DNA of 64,000 nucleotides from Riptortus pedestris (GCA_019009955.1 CM032230.1:28507501-28571500), one strand, 5' to 3'. Shown: positions 11,778 through 23,989, counted from the first letter of the stretch. Numbers and translations: made by a program. Notes: a model not told the origin generated them from the letters alone.

Positions 11778-13028
11778 GATTATAAATATATTGTGGGGGA
11801 GGGGCTCACAATTGTGTAACAGATAAAGCAACCTGAAAAAAGAAATTGAAGTTGTTGATATTTGATAAGGTGGCTGTTTGAAGTTATGTAGAGGGGAAGG
11901 GCCACTTTTCATTTAGGCTAACCTGTTGGCCCAAGACCCACCCACGAGGCTGTTCTTCGGCTTGTTTACTTATGGAAGTTCCTGGGGTCTCTTCACTCCC
12001 ATCCACCCATAAAAAAATTCTTCTTTTTCTTAGAGTCTGACACTCAACTCGAAACCTTTATTCTCTTAGTACTTTTATTTTATTATTTATATTTTCATTC
12101 ATAAGTAAATAGGTATTGTAATGTGTAAAATGTACATTTTGAAAGGAGAAGTTCTGAAAATATAAACGTCCTGGGATTTGAGCTTGGCTGGCTGTTGTCA
12201 TTGTTTTACGTTTCATTAAACTCAAATGCTCGACTAACTCGGCAGAAGTTTGTAATCATTTTAATTATCAGAGTGACAAGAACCAAAGCAACAGGTGGAT
12301 GCATAGAGTCTCAGTAGCGGCTTAATATCAAGAGATCCTAACTTGAGACTTGCTCCTTCACCTCTAATTTAGGAACATCATTACCTAAGTTTTAGAAGGA
12401 AATTACTTGGGGCAACCCTCGACGACCCCGTGTAGCCACCGCTTCTCCCAACTGTATTACATACAGCTTCCGACGAAAAACAACCACTCCTTAACTTCTC
12501 TAGTTAACGAAGAACGAAGTTTGGGGTTTCTTATATAATTTAGGATTACTTGAGAAATATCCAAATAGTTTCAGATTAGTTTCCATGAGTTATTGTACGG
12601 AGTGGGCCGGTGAACTAGTGATAGTGCGGAAATGGAGCTACTAGAGCGAAGCAATGATCATTGGCCTGTAGTATCATCTAAATGAAGCCGAAATGGCTCA
12701 AGCTGACAACTTGACCTTCAACCAAAGTTGTTTAACTGTAATAAATAGTTATTTTTACATATATGATACGTTTAAAAAGTACCCATGAAGGACCGTGGCA
12801 CGTCATACGACTTTTGTGGGAGGTGAAGTGATCAGCTTGAAACGTTCCCAGCCATAAGTGGTAACATTACAGACCAAATATCGCTTCGTAATTCAATTAG
12901 CTATTGAGCTAATTAAAGCATTTTATTTAATTAGGTCCGTCTGATGAATATTATACCCTTTTGCTGTTTTAGTTCCTGATGTTGACAACATACTTTGTCG
13001 GTATCATGGTTGTGTGGAATAAAAGAAA
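11778..13028. other. interval without recognisable gene
   Basis: No repeat family or coding pattern was recognised between the hAT element and the next HINE-like copy. Confidence 0.4.
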
Positions 13029-13643
13029 ACCGTCATGCATGGTCTGCGTTAACTAAGCAGATTTCCCACTTGCGTCACATATTTGCATTTACCTCAAAAC
13101 GTAAAAGTTCAATACGTGAATATTTGGTATTTAGGCTTCAATGAATGTGCTTCATAACATAACAGCTTATTGTTAATATGACATTGGTAGGAGTAGAGGT
13201 TTACTCATGGCCCAAAACTATATATAAAACTATAATATTTCGGCTAATAAAGAAGATGAAAAACATACACAACGACATTTATAGAACATTGCATTTGCAA
13301 CAAGATAGGTTCTATTAATTTTTTTGATCCAATGCATAATAATGGGGATTTTAAGAATTTTCGAAATTTTCAACGTCTAAATCCCCCCCTCCCCCTGGTT
13401 CGATTTCAGCCGTTAACGAACTTGATTTTTCTTTATACATAAAACGATTATATATCAAGTTTAGTAACGATAAGACAAAAATTACGACAGGTAGAGCAGT
13501 AACAGACATTTATATATATAATTTTGAACGGACCTCATTTTCATCATCTACTAGATGCGATTGATGGACATTTGAAGACATTTTTCGAAAATCGTGTCAT
13601 GAGTACGACATCAATAGCTGATTTTCCTTAAGGGAAATCTCCT
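13029..13643 (-). mobile_element. HINE-like element, near full-length copy
   Basis: Read on the minus strand it begins near 13643 with AGGAGATTTCCCTTAAGG, runs through the left-half block, a short ATATATATA core at about 13512, the right-half block, and ends near 13029 with the subterminal GGGAAATCTGC motif and a decayed hairpin. About 615 bp long. No ORF. Confidence 0.88.
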
Positions 13644-14085
13644 AATACCTACTTGCAGTACCGTTGCATTCATACTATATCAACATCAAAACTTCGTAAA
13701 ACTGTTGCTCTGACGACCGTTTTCTAAATTTCCAAGATAGGCTCATGAAATGGAGATTTTTGCTTGGCACAGAAGCCTCTGAGGCAGGCCACAATATAGT
13801 TTCCATATAGTTCTTCTTCTTATCCATTCCTTCTGGATACTTCATCGAACTACAAGTTGTAATCTTGTAATATCTTCCCAAATGCGAAAGGACCACCAAT
13901 TTCTCCAGCCCATTACTAGTTCTCATGTTCTTGGTTTTTTTCTATACTTATTTTATTAGTCGAGCTATTCTTCAGCTATTGAGGTAGTTCTCATGACGTG
14001 ATTCGAAAAGATTTCTTCAAATGTCCATCGATTCTATCTAAGAGATGACGAAAATGAGACCCGTTCAAAATTATATATATATATA

Positions 14086-15049
14086 CAGGGTCCGGCAAAA
14101 AAACCTCCCTGATTTCAATAGGCATTTGCAAAAAGAAATAGAAACATGCAGAACAATTACTTACATTTGTGAATAGCCTATATAATGCCATTTTACATCA
14201 CTTAGTATACTTTACTTGGTTTTGAAAATTATGTCCGATAAATGATGTCCCCCATTGTTAAGACATTCACGAAGTCTTTCCCTGAAGTTGTCCATAGTTC
14301 TTTGTGTACCTTCCCTTGGAATGGCTGCCACTTCCTGCCTAATGACATCTTTTAGTTCTTGCTGAGTTCAGGGACGATGTTTGTACACTTTAGCCTTTAG
14401 GTAGCCCCACAGAAAGAAATCACAAGGGATAAGTAGGGTGACCTTGGGGGCCAGGAAATGTCTCCTCTTAAAGAAACAAGAAACCAGGGAACAACTCTCT
14501 TAACATTTCCATGGACCGCCGAGCAGTGTGAGCTGTGGCTCCGTCCTGTTGGAACCAAACTTCTTTTTCCTTATGGTCTAAAACAAAATGGTTGATCTTG
14601 GGTCGGAGAAATGTCTCTATCATGTGATAATAGCGATCGGCATTGACCGTTACTGTTTGTCCATCTTCTTCAAAAAAGTACGGTCCCCACACACCAAATT
14701 CCCCAACGGCGCACCAAACTGTGACTTTTGGGCTGTGTAGTGGTTGTTGGTGGAGTTCCCTAGGATTTTCTGCAGCCCAGTAGCGGAAATTCTGTTTGTT
14801 AACAGTTCCACACAAGTGTAAGTGGGCTTCATGAGAAGAAATGAAGACAGCATCTGGGGGAATGTTTTGCAAAATGTAACAAATGTGGGACATCATTTAT
14901 CGGACATAATTTTCAAAACCAAGTAAAGTATACTAAGTGATGTAAAATGGCATTATATAGGCTATTTACAAATATAAGTATTTGTTCTGTATGTTTCATA
15001 TTCTTTTTGCAAATGCCTATTGAAATCAGGGAGGTTTTTTGGCCGTACC

Positions 15050-15052
<3 letters not shown>
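14086..15052 (-). mobile_element. mariner-like element with long inverted repeats
   Basis: 967-bp element in a (TA)n tract. Its ends start CAGGGTCCGGC and CAGGGTACGGCC and stay similar for about 170 bp (14086-14255 against 14885-15052), including the shared inner motif TGTCCGATAAATGATGTCCC. Such long inverted repeats are more than the usual 28-30 bp of mariners. TA lies at the left junction; the right junction reads TGTA, so one copy of the TA duplication may have mutated. The internal gene lacks its N-terminal half, so the element is internally deleted and non-autonomous. Confidence 0.88.
14375..14896 (-). pseudogene. N-terminally deleted mariner/IS630-type transposase
   Basis: An open 142-codon frame (14896-14468) reads as the catalytic core: VFISSHEAHLHLCGTVNKQN, then VTVWCAVGEFGVWGPYFFEE and WFQQDGATAHTARRSME, which carries the second catalytic Asp. 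It then frameshifts at LFPGFLFL, after which degraded text equivalent to the PPRSPDLTPCDFFLWG region follows down to about 14375. The DNA-binding domain and the first catalytic Asp region are absent: the frame begins in the inverted repeat. The WFQQDGATAHTAR motif is typical of a mariner-like family frequent in arthropods. Confidence 0.85.
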
Positions 15053-15106
<54 letters not shown>

Positions 15107-15324
15107 TATATATATGTTAACAATCTAGCGGTCGCAATTTTTGTTTGATCGTAACCAAGCTCGATATTTAAACGTTTTATGTAAAAAGACAGATCAAGTT
15201 CCTTAATGGCTGAAATCGGATCAGTGGGAGGGGGGTATAGTGGGGGGAATTTCAAGAATTCGAAATATCTCCGTTACTATACGTCGGATCGAAAAATTGT
15301 ATAGAATCAATTTTATTGTAAATT

Positions 15325-16193
15325 TTATGTAAATAGGCACTAGTAAAAACTTATGTTTTATGTAAACCCTAATCATTTTAAATTTCTTTTATTCATTTTA
15401 TACACCAATTTTTTTTTAATTATTGATTTATTTAATTAATATTTAAATATTTTATTAATGATTTCTTAATTGTCCAATATCAATAGTTTTGATTTGCAGT
15501 TTTCACCTAGCTTTGAATTTTGTCTTTATTTGTTCTCTTGCTCATTTATTTTTTATCTTTGCTGTGTTCAATACTTGTTTTTTGATTCCCATTCATGCTT
15601 TTTGAGTTCCATTTTGTTTTTGAGTTCCATTTACATTTTGAGTTCTAGTTCCGTTTTTGTGTTTCATTCAGTTTTAGTGTTTAATTTCGCCTTTTGTGTT
15701 CTATTTTTTTATTCCAGTTCTGTTTTGAGTTGCGTTCCTATTTCTTTCCCATTTCTGTTTTGATATCATCTCTGTTTTTTGTGTTTTCTCTCTGTGTTTT
15801 GATCCTTTTATGTTTTGTAAATCCTTTGTTTGTTTTGTGATGTGTTCCTTTTGCGTTTTGTGTTCCTTATCTGTTTTGTGTTCCTTTTGTGTTCTGTGTT
15901 CCTTTTGTGTTTTGTGTTCCTTTTGCGTTTTGTGTTCCTTATCTGTTTTGTGTTCCTTTTGTGTTCTGTGTTCCTTTTGTGTTTTGTGTTCCTTTTGCGT
16001 TTTGTGTTCCTTATCTGTTTTGTTTTCCTTTTGTGCTTTGTGTTCCATTTCTGTTTTGTTTAATTTTTTTTTGTTTGTATTGTTTTTTTTTGTTTGTATT
16101 GTTTTTTTTTGTTTTGTTTTTTAAAGTTACAAATCCTTTAGTTTAGAGCAACATCGCCGAAGCTGCGAAGCTCCAATAAATAAATAAATAAAT
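15325..16193 (+). mobile_element. T-rich retroposon with (TAAA)n tail
   Basis: 869-bp insertion bounded by the target duplication ATTGTAAATT (15315-15324 and 16194-16203). It ends in a GC-richer block (AGCAACATCGCCGAAGC, TGCGAAGCTCC) followed by AATAAATAAATAAAT, the tail expected of LINE-mediated retroposition. The body is T/G-rich and codes for nothing recognisable. Related copies are at 17436-18060 (minus), 23040-23262 and 51230-51712. Confidence 0.85.
15840..16050. repeat. 18-bp minisatellite with 72-bp higher-order unit
   Basis: Tandem 18-mers of the type TTCCTTTTGTGTTTTGTG. Four variants follow one another in fixed order (TTTTGCG, TTATCTG, TTTTGTGTTCTG, TTTTGTGTTTTG) to give a 72-bp higher-order unit repeated about 2.5 times. 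The period is divisible by three, which explains long open frames on both strands. Confidence 0.93.
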
Positions 16194-16419
16194 ATTGTAA
16201 ATTAAATTTACTATAAATATAGTCATATACATTTATTCTCTAACTTGATATTAACCGAGATATTTGCATATGTATTAAATGTGGGCGGTTAACGGACAAG
16301 AGTGAGTTTCCCGCGAAAAGGCCTTTTCCGTATCTGTTCGGCACTCGTATGGAGATTTCTCTATTGTATAACTTTACGTGGGAAATCTCCTTAGTTTACG
16401 CAGCCCCTGCGTGACGGAT

Positions 16420-16987
16420 TTTTTTTATTTTTCATGTCAACATTATCACTATCTGCTGCGATGTTTCTGTTATATACGACTAGTTCATATGCTTCGTATT
16501 GTATTAAATTGATCATGCATAATCTCCGTACTAAGAACCAAGTTATATATATATATTGGCACTTCATCTCGATTCCTATTTTTAATATATAATTAACTAT
16601 ACAAATCTGTTTAGGTTAGAATCATTCCATCCTGAATTAGAGTGTTTCTCATTTCCTACACTTCCTCGATTAATCAAAATCAAATTATGAAATACTGAGA
16701 ACGATGTGAAGTGGAAGCTTATATTCTTAAACTAGACTAAGTACCCAACTAGAATGGACATTACAAACATTTTTATGGGACTCATAAATCTTGCCTTGGA
16801 GTAAAAGAAATCTTGTTAAAAACAGTAGTATATTACGTTAGAAATTCAGTCTTAAAGAAAGCTACAAACATAAATGAACTCTTCTTAGTAAAAGTATCTA
16901 GGTAGATAAAAAGGTTATGTATTCCAGTTTTAAAGTGAGAATCAATTAACTTTGAATAATGTCTCGGACTAATGATTGCATTTATAT

Positions 16988-17040
<53 letters not shown>

Positions 17041-17430
17041 GATAGGACCCTATTTTCTCATTTATTCCTCATTGTTCAGTGGTAAGTAACCCGCCAGTAA
17101 AAACCAAATTATTTTCTATTTGAGAAAAACAAAATATACTTCTTTCTGATATACTTCACCTATCTGTTCAAGTAGTCTCTTATTCCGGAAAAAAGTTCAG
17201 TAGTCTTTGGGGTACATATTCAATCTATTCATAGATGTTATTTTTGATCTGGTTTAGTTCTGACCTAGTTGTGTTTAGATGATCAACCCAAATCAACAGT
17301 GATGAACCAGGTGGTGAAAACTGAATTTCTAGTAAATACTAAGACACCATAGCCACCCAAAGAATAGGTGTAATTAAAATATTTAGGACAGCATTATAAT
17401 GAATTTTTGTTACATGGGAACATTTGTAAA
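16420..17430. other. interval without recognisable gene, with (TA)n at 16985-17041
   Basis: Apart from an interrupted (TA)n tract the sequence is unassigned AT-rich DNA. Confidence 0.45.
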
Positions 17431-17435
17431 TTTAT

Positions 17436-18060
17436 TTATTTATTTATTGGAGCTTCGCAGCTTTGGTAATGTCGCTCTAAACAAAAGCTTCGTAACTTAA
17501 AAAACAAAATAATATAAAAAAAAATTAACAAAATTAAACAAAACAGAAATGGGACACAAAACACAAAAGGAAAACAAATCATATGAGGAACACAAAACGT
17601 AAAAGGAACACAAACCAGAAAAGGAACACAAAACATAAAAGGATCATAAAACATTAAAGGATCACAAAACAGAGAGATGAAATCAAAACAGAAATGGGAA
17701 AGAAATAGAAACGCAACACAAACAGAACAAGAAAGCACAAAAATAAATAGAACACAAAAGGCGGAATTAGAAACAAAAACTGAATGAAACACCTAAACGG
17801 AACTAGAACTCAAAACCGGAAATAGAACTCAAAAAACAAAAATGGAACACAACAAGAGAACAAAATAAATGAACAAGAGAACAAATAAAGGCAAAATTCA
17901 AAGCTAGGTACAAAACTGAAAATCGAAACTATTGACATTGGACAATAGGGAAATCATAAATAAAATATTTAAATATTCAATAAATAAATCAATAATTAAA
18001 ATAAAATTGGTGTATCAAATGAATAAAAGAAATTGAAAATGATTAAGGTTTTGATAAAAT
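17436..18060 (-). mobile_element. T-rich retroposon, second copy
   Basis: Minus-strand relative of the 15325-16193 element: (TTTA)n tail complement, GGAGCTTCGCAGC block, then an 18-bp-related A-rich minisatellite (AAAACACAAAAGGAACAC-like) and the same 5' part (ACCTAGCTTTGAATTTTG on its own strand). The minisatellite is less regular than in the other copy. Confidence 0.85.
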
Positions 18061-18860
18061 ATATTTGGAAAATAAATATACTGGTTGTTAGGAATTTATT
18101 GGAATCTCACAGAATGTAGGGAGGTCACAATATGGGATCCCCTTCCTCCAAAAGCATTTTATCGACGCAAGATATCTTTTTTAACAATTAATAAAATCAG
18201 AAAATCATTGCAGTTTAGAATGACTTAATAAATCATTACGGTTTAGAACACGATTTCGTGTTGCGTGAAGGATGGCAGTTGAGGTAACTTTGCTAGAACA
18301 GTTATGACAGAGTTGAGTTTTAAGCAACGACGAATCTCTTTGGGAAGCCGTTTTTGACTGATTCTTGCTAATAATTCCAACTAATCCCTTAATAGGATTA
18401 AACTTGCCCGAATAAGTTTCTACAGGGAGATTTCCAGTCTAACTACAACCCAACTGAACTGAGGCAGGGATTAAGTTGGAAAATTGGCTTGGAAGGAAAA
18501 AAGTATGAAGTGCAAAATGTAACTAAGTGCTATTCATTTCTAGGGGATGCCTAGTCTGCTTACTGGGTTAACAAATGGCATTCAGTTTAATCTGTTTAAT
18601 GTTTCCGACCAACTGGAAATTATTAGTTGAATTCAACTCTAATGAAATGAAACAATAATTATTATTCTCAAACGGAATTATAGTTAGATATTAATATTTA
18701 AACAGTCATTAAGTAACGTCTCGAAATGGATCACTTTTAGTGTGAGTGCCCTATTTGAAGCCGCTTACGTTCATAACATTGTTGCAACAAAAATTCAGCT
18801 GACTCTAAGGCCATTAAGATATAAACTTATTAGACCTTTTTCGAAAGTCGCACATTAATT

Positions 18861-19185
18861 CCCAGAAAATTTCTTTCTGCATTTACCACATTAAATATTT
18901 TGACGGAAACACGCATACACGAATAGCAATGTAATATCTATACAGTCATTATTCGAGTTCAAGAGTGAATTATAAATATTTTGAATGAGTAGTAAACTTC
19001 ACGCTTAAGTTTTTGTATACGGGACTACCATAATTATAGTTGTGGCGAACTTCAAAAATCTAATTCTAAATATATCCGTTCTTATTCACCATTCGAACTA
19101 TTTCTTAAAAAAGTTTAGAAAACATAATTTGTAGATCTAATAACGATAAATTAAAAATGTCGTATACTTTCTTAAAATAAAAAGT
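18861..19185 (+). repeat. dispersed repeat, copy 1 of a 325-bp pair
   Basis: Shares nearly all its length with 30858-31185, including AATTTCTTTCTGCATTTACC at the start and GATGTCGTATACTTTC-like text at the end. I do not recognise the family; no ORF and no terminal inverted repeats were seen. Confidence 0.8.
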
Positions 19186-19188
19186 CCG

Positions 19189-19239
<51 letters not shown>

Positions 19240-19242
<3 letters not shown>

Positions 19243-20822
19243 ATATATATATATAAAATTGTAACCTCTGTCTGTACATTGATTTTTTTCGCGAAATTTC
19301 ACGATAACTTTTCGTTTCACATGTCATAGACACCATAACTGCATTTTGTTTCTTTGGTGTCTGTTTGTTTGTTTGTTTGTTTGTTTGTTTGTTACCTTTT
19401 CACGCATAAACGGCTGAACCGAATTTTATGAAACTTGGTATGTATATTACTACTAGCCCAACTTAGACTTTAGGCTATACTAATATTCTCTGAGACGAAC
19501 AGGAGTGGGGGTTGTAAGGGAGGCCTGAAATTAATAATAGTGATATTTCGTTTCCTATTGCATTTTCGGCAAATATGCACATAACAAAAGTTGTTTATTT
19601 TGTAATTTAGAGTAACTTTTGTTATATTCACTTTTGCCGTATACGGAAGTATAAATGAGTTATACGCTAAAAACCATAGCGGGAGTCCACAATTTTATTT
19701 GGCACAAAAGACTCAACCGAACTAAACCAAACTCGGTATGTGAATTAGCACTAAAGCCTTCCTTATAATAAGCCATACGAACATTTCTAGGGACGGGCAG
19801 GAGTGGGGGTTGTAAGGGAGGCCTGAAATTAATAATAGTGATATTTCGTTTCCTATTGCATTTTCGGCAAATATGCACATAACAAAAGTTGTTTATTTTG
19901 TTATTTAGAGAAACTTTTTTTATATGCACTATCGCCGTATACCGAAGTATAAAGGCGTTATACGCTAAAAATTATAGCGGGAGTCAACAATTTTATTTGG
20001 CACAAAAGACTCAACCGAACTAAACCAAACTCAGTATGTGTATTAGCACTAACGCCTTCCTTATAATAAGCCATACCAACATTTCTAGGGACGGGCAGGA
20101 GTGGGGGTTAGGAGGGGAAGCCTGAAATTAAAAATAGCGTTATTTCGTTTCCTATTGCGTTTTCAGCAAATATGCACATAACAAAAGTTATTCGTTTTGT
20201 TATTTAGAGTAACTTTTCTTATATGCACTTTTGCCGTATACGGTAGTATAAATGAGTTATACGCTAAAACCTATAGCGGGAGTCCACAATTTTATTTGGC
20301 ACAAAAGACTCAACCGAACTAAAGCAAACTCGGTATTTGAATTAGCACTAACGCCTTCCTTATAATAAGCCATACTATTTCTAGGGACGGGCAGGAGTGG
20401 GAGTTGTAAGGGAGGCCTGAAATTAAAATAGTGATTTCCTATTGGGGTTTCGGCAAATATGCAAATAACGAAAGTTTTAATTTGTTATTTAGAGAAATTT
20501 TCTCAACACTTCTTTTCAATATGAACTACCAGGTATCTCAAATGAAAAAAATTATTGAAATGTATGTCAATATTTTCTCATTAATAATTCAAATCTATGC
20601 ATAATGCACAGGAAACGGGAAATATGACAATATGCAGAACAGTGAATCTTGCATAAAAAAATAATTTTATTATTAACAAATCCACATAAACGACGGGTGT
20701 TAACCCTAAACACTGGGACGGGTAAATGTCATAATATTGTGCAAAGTAAAGCCTTGCCAAAAATATACCATCACCATTCAGCCTCAAATGAATTCCCGAG
20801 CGAAGCCGGGTATTTGAGCTAG
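19240..20822 (+). mobile_element. non-autonomous Helitron with internal tandem repeats
   Basis: Starts TCTATATATATATATAAAA and ends with a GC-rich hairpin (CCCGAGCGAAGCCGGG) 8 bp before CTAG, followed by T: the TC...hairpin...CTRR(T) signature of Helitrons, with no target duplication. Inside, a roughly 297-bp unit containing GACGGGCAGGAGTGGGGGTT recurs about four times (near 19497, 19793, 20091 and 20386). There is no Rep/helicase coding capacity. A (GTTT)n stretch lies near 19364. It sits in the (TA)n core of a HINE-like copy. Confidence 0.9.
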
Positions 20823-20837
20823 TATATATATATATAT

Positions 20838-20953
20838 TGAGCGGACCTCATTTTCGTCATCTCCTAGGTGGATCGATGGGACACTTGAAGAAATGTTTCG
20901 AAAATCGCGTATGAACCCAATAGCTAATTTTTCTTAAGGGTCTGCTAAAACTT
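20838..20953 (-). mobile_element. HINE-like element, 5' half flanking the Helitron
   Basis: Minus-strand left-half block (GACCTCATTTTCGTCATCTC, AAAATCGCGT). The other half is represented only by AAAGTCCGTC just left of the Helitron at about 19183-19192, so most of the 3' half of this copy has been lost. Confidence 0.8.
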
Positions 20954-21639
20954 ATTTGCGCAAAAGGCTCCTAAGGGACAAGACTCAACGTCCATTATAC
21001 CCTATTACATCGCTGACCGAAGAAAGCATAATTCATAATTTAAGTAGCTGCTCAGTCGTCAGAAGATAGTGATAACACCCTACTCAACAGTGATAAGTCC
21101 GACTCTAAAGCCTGCAAACCACACGGCTAAATAACATTTAGTGTGCAATCCCCGGGGTTGAGTCTGGCACCTCCAGTACAGTAATCGAGTTAGTTAACCT
21201 CTAATTGGAGGCGGAGAAATTTACAATTTCGTATTTCTGCCCTCTCCACGAACCCCCGTTCTCTTAAACAACTTTAGGTGGTTAACAATTTTAGACCTAG
21301 AAACTTATAAAAAAAAAAGTGTTTTCCACGCTGTAATTGTTAAATGCATCTCGCGTGCACTGACACTTAAAAAGATATTTGAACGAGTGATATTTAGTAT
21401 AACGTTCACTGATCGATGTTGCAAGATCCAGAAATTTAGGATAAGAAAGACGCATTCTTGCATTAAATCGATATTTTTAACAACCAGTTTCATCAGATCA
21501 CATTAAACATTGAATTGTTTGGGATTTTTTATTTTTAGCCTGAAGGTGCAACTGATGTGAAACTGGTAGTTAAAAATAAATATGTAATGCAGGAAATGGG
21601 TCTTTTTTCGTACAGCACGTACTAAATCAAATCTTTAGC
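20954..21639. other. interval without recognisable gene
   Basis: Nothing recognised. A small frame at 21305-21493 (-) has no identifiable product. Confidence 0.4.
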
Positions 21640-21727
21640 AACACTCTCGCTAGAAAATGGTGGTAACCTATAGATGACCTGTCCCAATTAGCCATATTAG
21701 TAAAAATTAATAAATAATAATAATAGT
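21640..21727 (+). mobile_element. tRNA-derived SINE, 3' fragment
   Basis: Only the CTAGAAAATGGTGGTAACC block and the AATAAATAATAATAATA tail are present. Confidence 0.7.
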
Positions 21728-21785
21728 TTTGATAATGATAATATATCAACATATATTTTTTTAAGGGCGGTTGGCTAAAAATGTT

Positions 21786-22001
21786 ATTTGCTGACGTCCA
21801 CTGTATGCTACAATGGCTAATTGGGACAGGTTATCTACAGGTTGCCACCCTTTTCTAGCCAGGGTTGGACTAAGGATTTTATTTAATGAGTTCACCACTA
21901 AATAAATTCCCATTGTCCAGTCGGCAATCGAACTCGCTACTCCAAGTTTACCATATGAGATTAAGACCAACACCTTAACTCATATGGCTAACCTGAGCCC
22001 C
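21786..22001 (-). mobile_element. tRNA-derived SINE copy, full length
   Basis: Minus-strand copy with tail end, CCACCCTTTTCTAGCCAGGG block, B box region (GCAATCGAACTCGC) and tRNA-like head (ATATGGCTAACCTGAGCCCC). Confidence 0.88.
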
Positions 22002-22189
22002 AGGCTGGTTGGTTATCTTAGCAATGTGTTGGTGTAATACTGAATGTGTTTAAATTGTGTGAGTTTCATTCATCAACTACAGTAAAAATTACTGATCTTC
22101 AAGCATTTAGCCTCCTACATATCAGGATGAACTGTTCCAGAAGACACTATATGAAGATATATTTTCTTTTAGCAGAGTTCCTTTTATAA

Positions 22190-22451
22190 TTGCAACAGGG
22201 GCGGGTTGCTACCAAACACGAAGTATATTAAAGGAATATGGTTTCAATTCAGTGGCTTATCACTGAAAGCAGTAATTATGTTCGAGTACTGTTGTCTTAT
22301 GGACTGTACCACCACAAGGTTTTGTCAGAAAGAGTTAGCCATGTCACCCAAAACAGCCGTAGACTGGAAGAATTTTCTTCAAGACATTTGTGAACGTAGC
22401 ATTATTAAGAAGCCGATGTTGAGCATAGGGAAAGCCTCACAGGAACAATAA
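22190..22451 (+). pseudogene. Merlin/IS1595-like transposase fragment
   Basis: A frame from 22206 contains YIKGIWFQFSGLSLKAVIMF, CQKELAMSPKTAVDWKNFLQ and DICERSIIKKP. The pattern (a segment ending in aromatic residues, a helix-turn-helix-like stretch, then T-xx-DW-x-NFxRDxC) is that of the ISXO2/IS1595-type transposases known in eukaryotes as Merlin. The N-terminal zinc ribbon and the catalytic core beyond GKASQEQ are missing: the frame ends at a TAA where the GPGKxVEIDE segment should start. Assigned by motif memory only. Confidence 0.5.
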
Positions 22452-22791
22452 ACTACCACTGAATATGGAACCCATTGGTCATTGATAGACTCCTGTTTGT
22501 GTCAATATATATGGGGACGCCGAAATGAAAAAAAAAGAAGACCTTTTTGAAGAAATGATGACTGATATTATAGAATATTGCTCTCCAAGCTAGTTTCCCT
22601 TTTTATTATTTCATCAAGTTTTTTTTTTTTTTTTATTTTTATTTTTTTTTATCTGTTTATTTCTATTTTCAATACATTTATCATTAAATTTTCAAAACTT
22701 TTACTATTAAATAAATAAATAAATGTTTAACTAAATTGAACACATTCTTGTATTTAGTAACATTTGATATTAATTTAATAACAGGCTCAGG

Positions 22792-22997
22792 GGCTCAGGT
22801 TAGCCATGTGAGTTAAAGCGTTGGTTTTAATCTCACATGGTAAACCTAGAGTGGCGAGTTGAATTCCCGCCTTGGCAAGAGGAATTTATTTAGTGACGAA
22901 CTCATTAATTAAAATCCTTAGTCCCACCCTGGCTAGAAAAGGGTGGTCATCAGTAAATAACCTGACCCAATTAGCAATAGTCTTAATGTTAACCAAT
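22792..22997 (+). mobile_element. tRNA-derived SINE copy
   Basis: Head GGCTCAGGTTAGCCATGTGA, altered B box (GAGTTGAATTCCCGCC), GTGACGAACTCATTAA and CCACCCTGGCTAGAAAAGGG blocks in order. The tail is degraded. Confidence 0.88.
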
Positions 22998-23039
22998 GTC
23001 TTAATAGTTTTTAATTAAATTAGTTTCTTTATAAGATAT

Positions 23040-23262
23040 TTTTTTTGTTTTTGATTTTTATGTTTTTGATTATTTTTTTTAGTTATTGATTCGTTTTTTT
23101 TTGGATCATTGGTTGTGTTTTATTATTATTTGGTTGCGTTTTGTTATTTTTTTGCGTTCTTAGTTTGTTCTATTCTAATTGTATTGTTTCATTTTTTATT
23201 TTGTTTATATTCACACTTTTTTGATGAGCAAGCGAACGCTCCACAATAAATAAAAAAATGAA
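23040..23262 (+). mobile_element. T-rich retroposon, 3' fragment
   Basis: T-rich body (TTTTATTTTGTTTATATTC) ending in GAGCAAGCGAACGCTCCACA and AATAAATAAAAAAATG, a shortened relative of the 15325-16193 element. Confidence 0.6.
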
Positions 23263-23799
23263 AATGTCACCCCTAAGTTCCAAGCAATGTACGGAAATAG
23301 CGTGTTTCCTTAAAAAAATAGAGAAGGAAAATGAGGGAGGAAGGGGAGAGATATTTGCTTATAACTGGAGTTAAATTAAATTGGTGGACCTGTATATTAA
23401 ATTAGTGATAATCTTGAGATAATTGATAAGTGTGCATAAGGGGCAGACATAGCTTGGACTGAGGGGTTAGCCACACCTGCCGGTCGATATACTGATAGAT
23501 AGAGCTAAAACCGCGGCAACCTTCTCTGTAATCACCATTCAACCACTATGGGCTAATTCATGGTCCGTTTTAACCATATCACTCATCATATTAGTACACC
23601 ATGAATGCGTCCTCTTGTGTCAATTTGCCTTCTATAGATCATTGTCCCAATTACTCATTATTCTTAGCTGCCAGTACCTCCCATCGTTGTATTGACCGCG
23701 CAAACTGTGTTTCATTAATTAAGCTCTATTAAAAGGACACTTTTTTTTTAGTTATTTTTTTAAAGTCACTATTTTAATTCTAGTCTTATTTCAATTGAA

Positions 23800-23980
23800 T
23801 CTCACATGGTGATCCTAGAGGGGTGAGATAAATTCCCGCCTGAGCAATAGGAATTTATTTAGTGACGCAATTCATTAAATAAAATCCTTAGTCCCACCCT
23901 GTCTGGAAAAGAGTAGTGTCCTAAAGACACCCCGTCCAAATTAGCCTTAGTTGCAAAAAGAGGACGTTAATAAATATTTT
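23800..23980 (+). mobile_element. tRNA-derived SINE, 5'-truncated
   Basis: Begins at AATCTCACATGGTGATCC within the tRNA-like part; a degenerate B box (GAGATAAATTCCCGCC), the GTGACGCAATTCATTAA block and the tail GGACGTTAATAAATA follow. Confidence 0.82.
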
Positions 23981-23989
23981 AATTGAAAT

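Larger units (their letters stand above)
13971..16418 (+). mobile_element. HINE-like element interrupted by two insertions
   Basis: Left half at 13971-14085 and right half at 15053-15324 plus 16204-16418, ending with an intact hairpin ACGCAGCCCCTGCGT and GACGGATTTT. A mariner (14086-15052) sits in the (TA)n core and a T-rich retroposon (15325-16193) sits in the right half with its own 10-bp target duplication. Removing both restores the order seen at 42716-43366. Confidence 0.9.

Noticed and set aside
13675..13926. 83-codon minus-strand frame as a host exon
   Set aside because: Lies between two HINE-like copies, has no recognised motif, and its splice sites are weak.
15701..16146. Lys/Glu/His-rich and Phe/Cys-rich frames
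   Set aside because: Generated by the 18-bp minisatellite; the period is a multiple of three.
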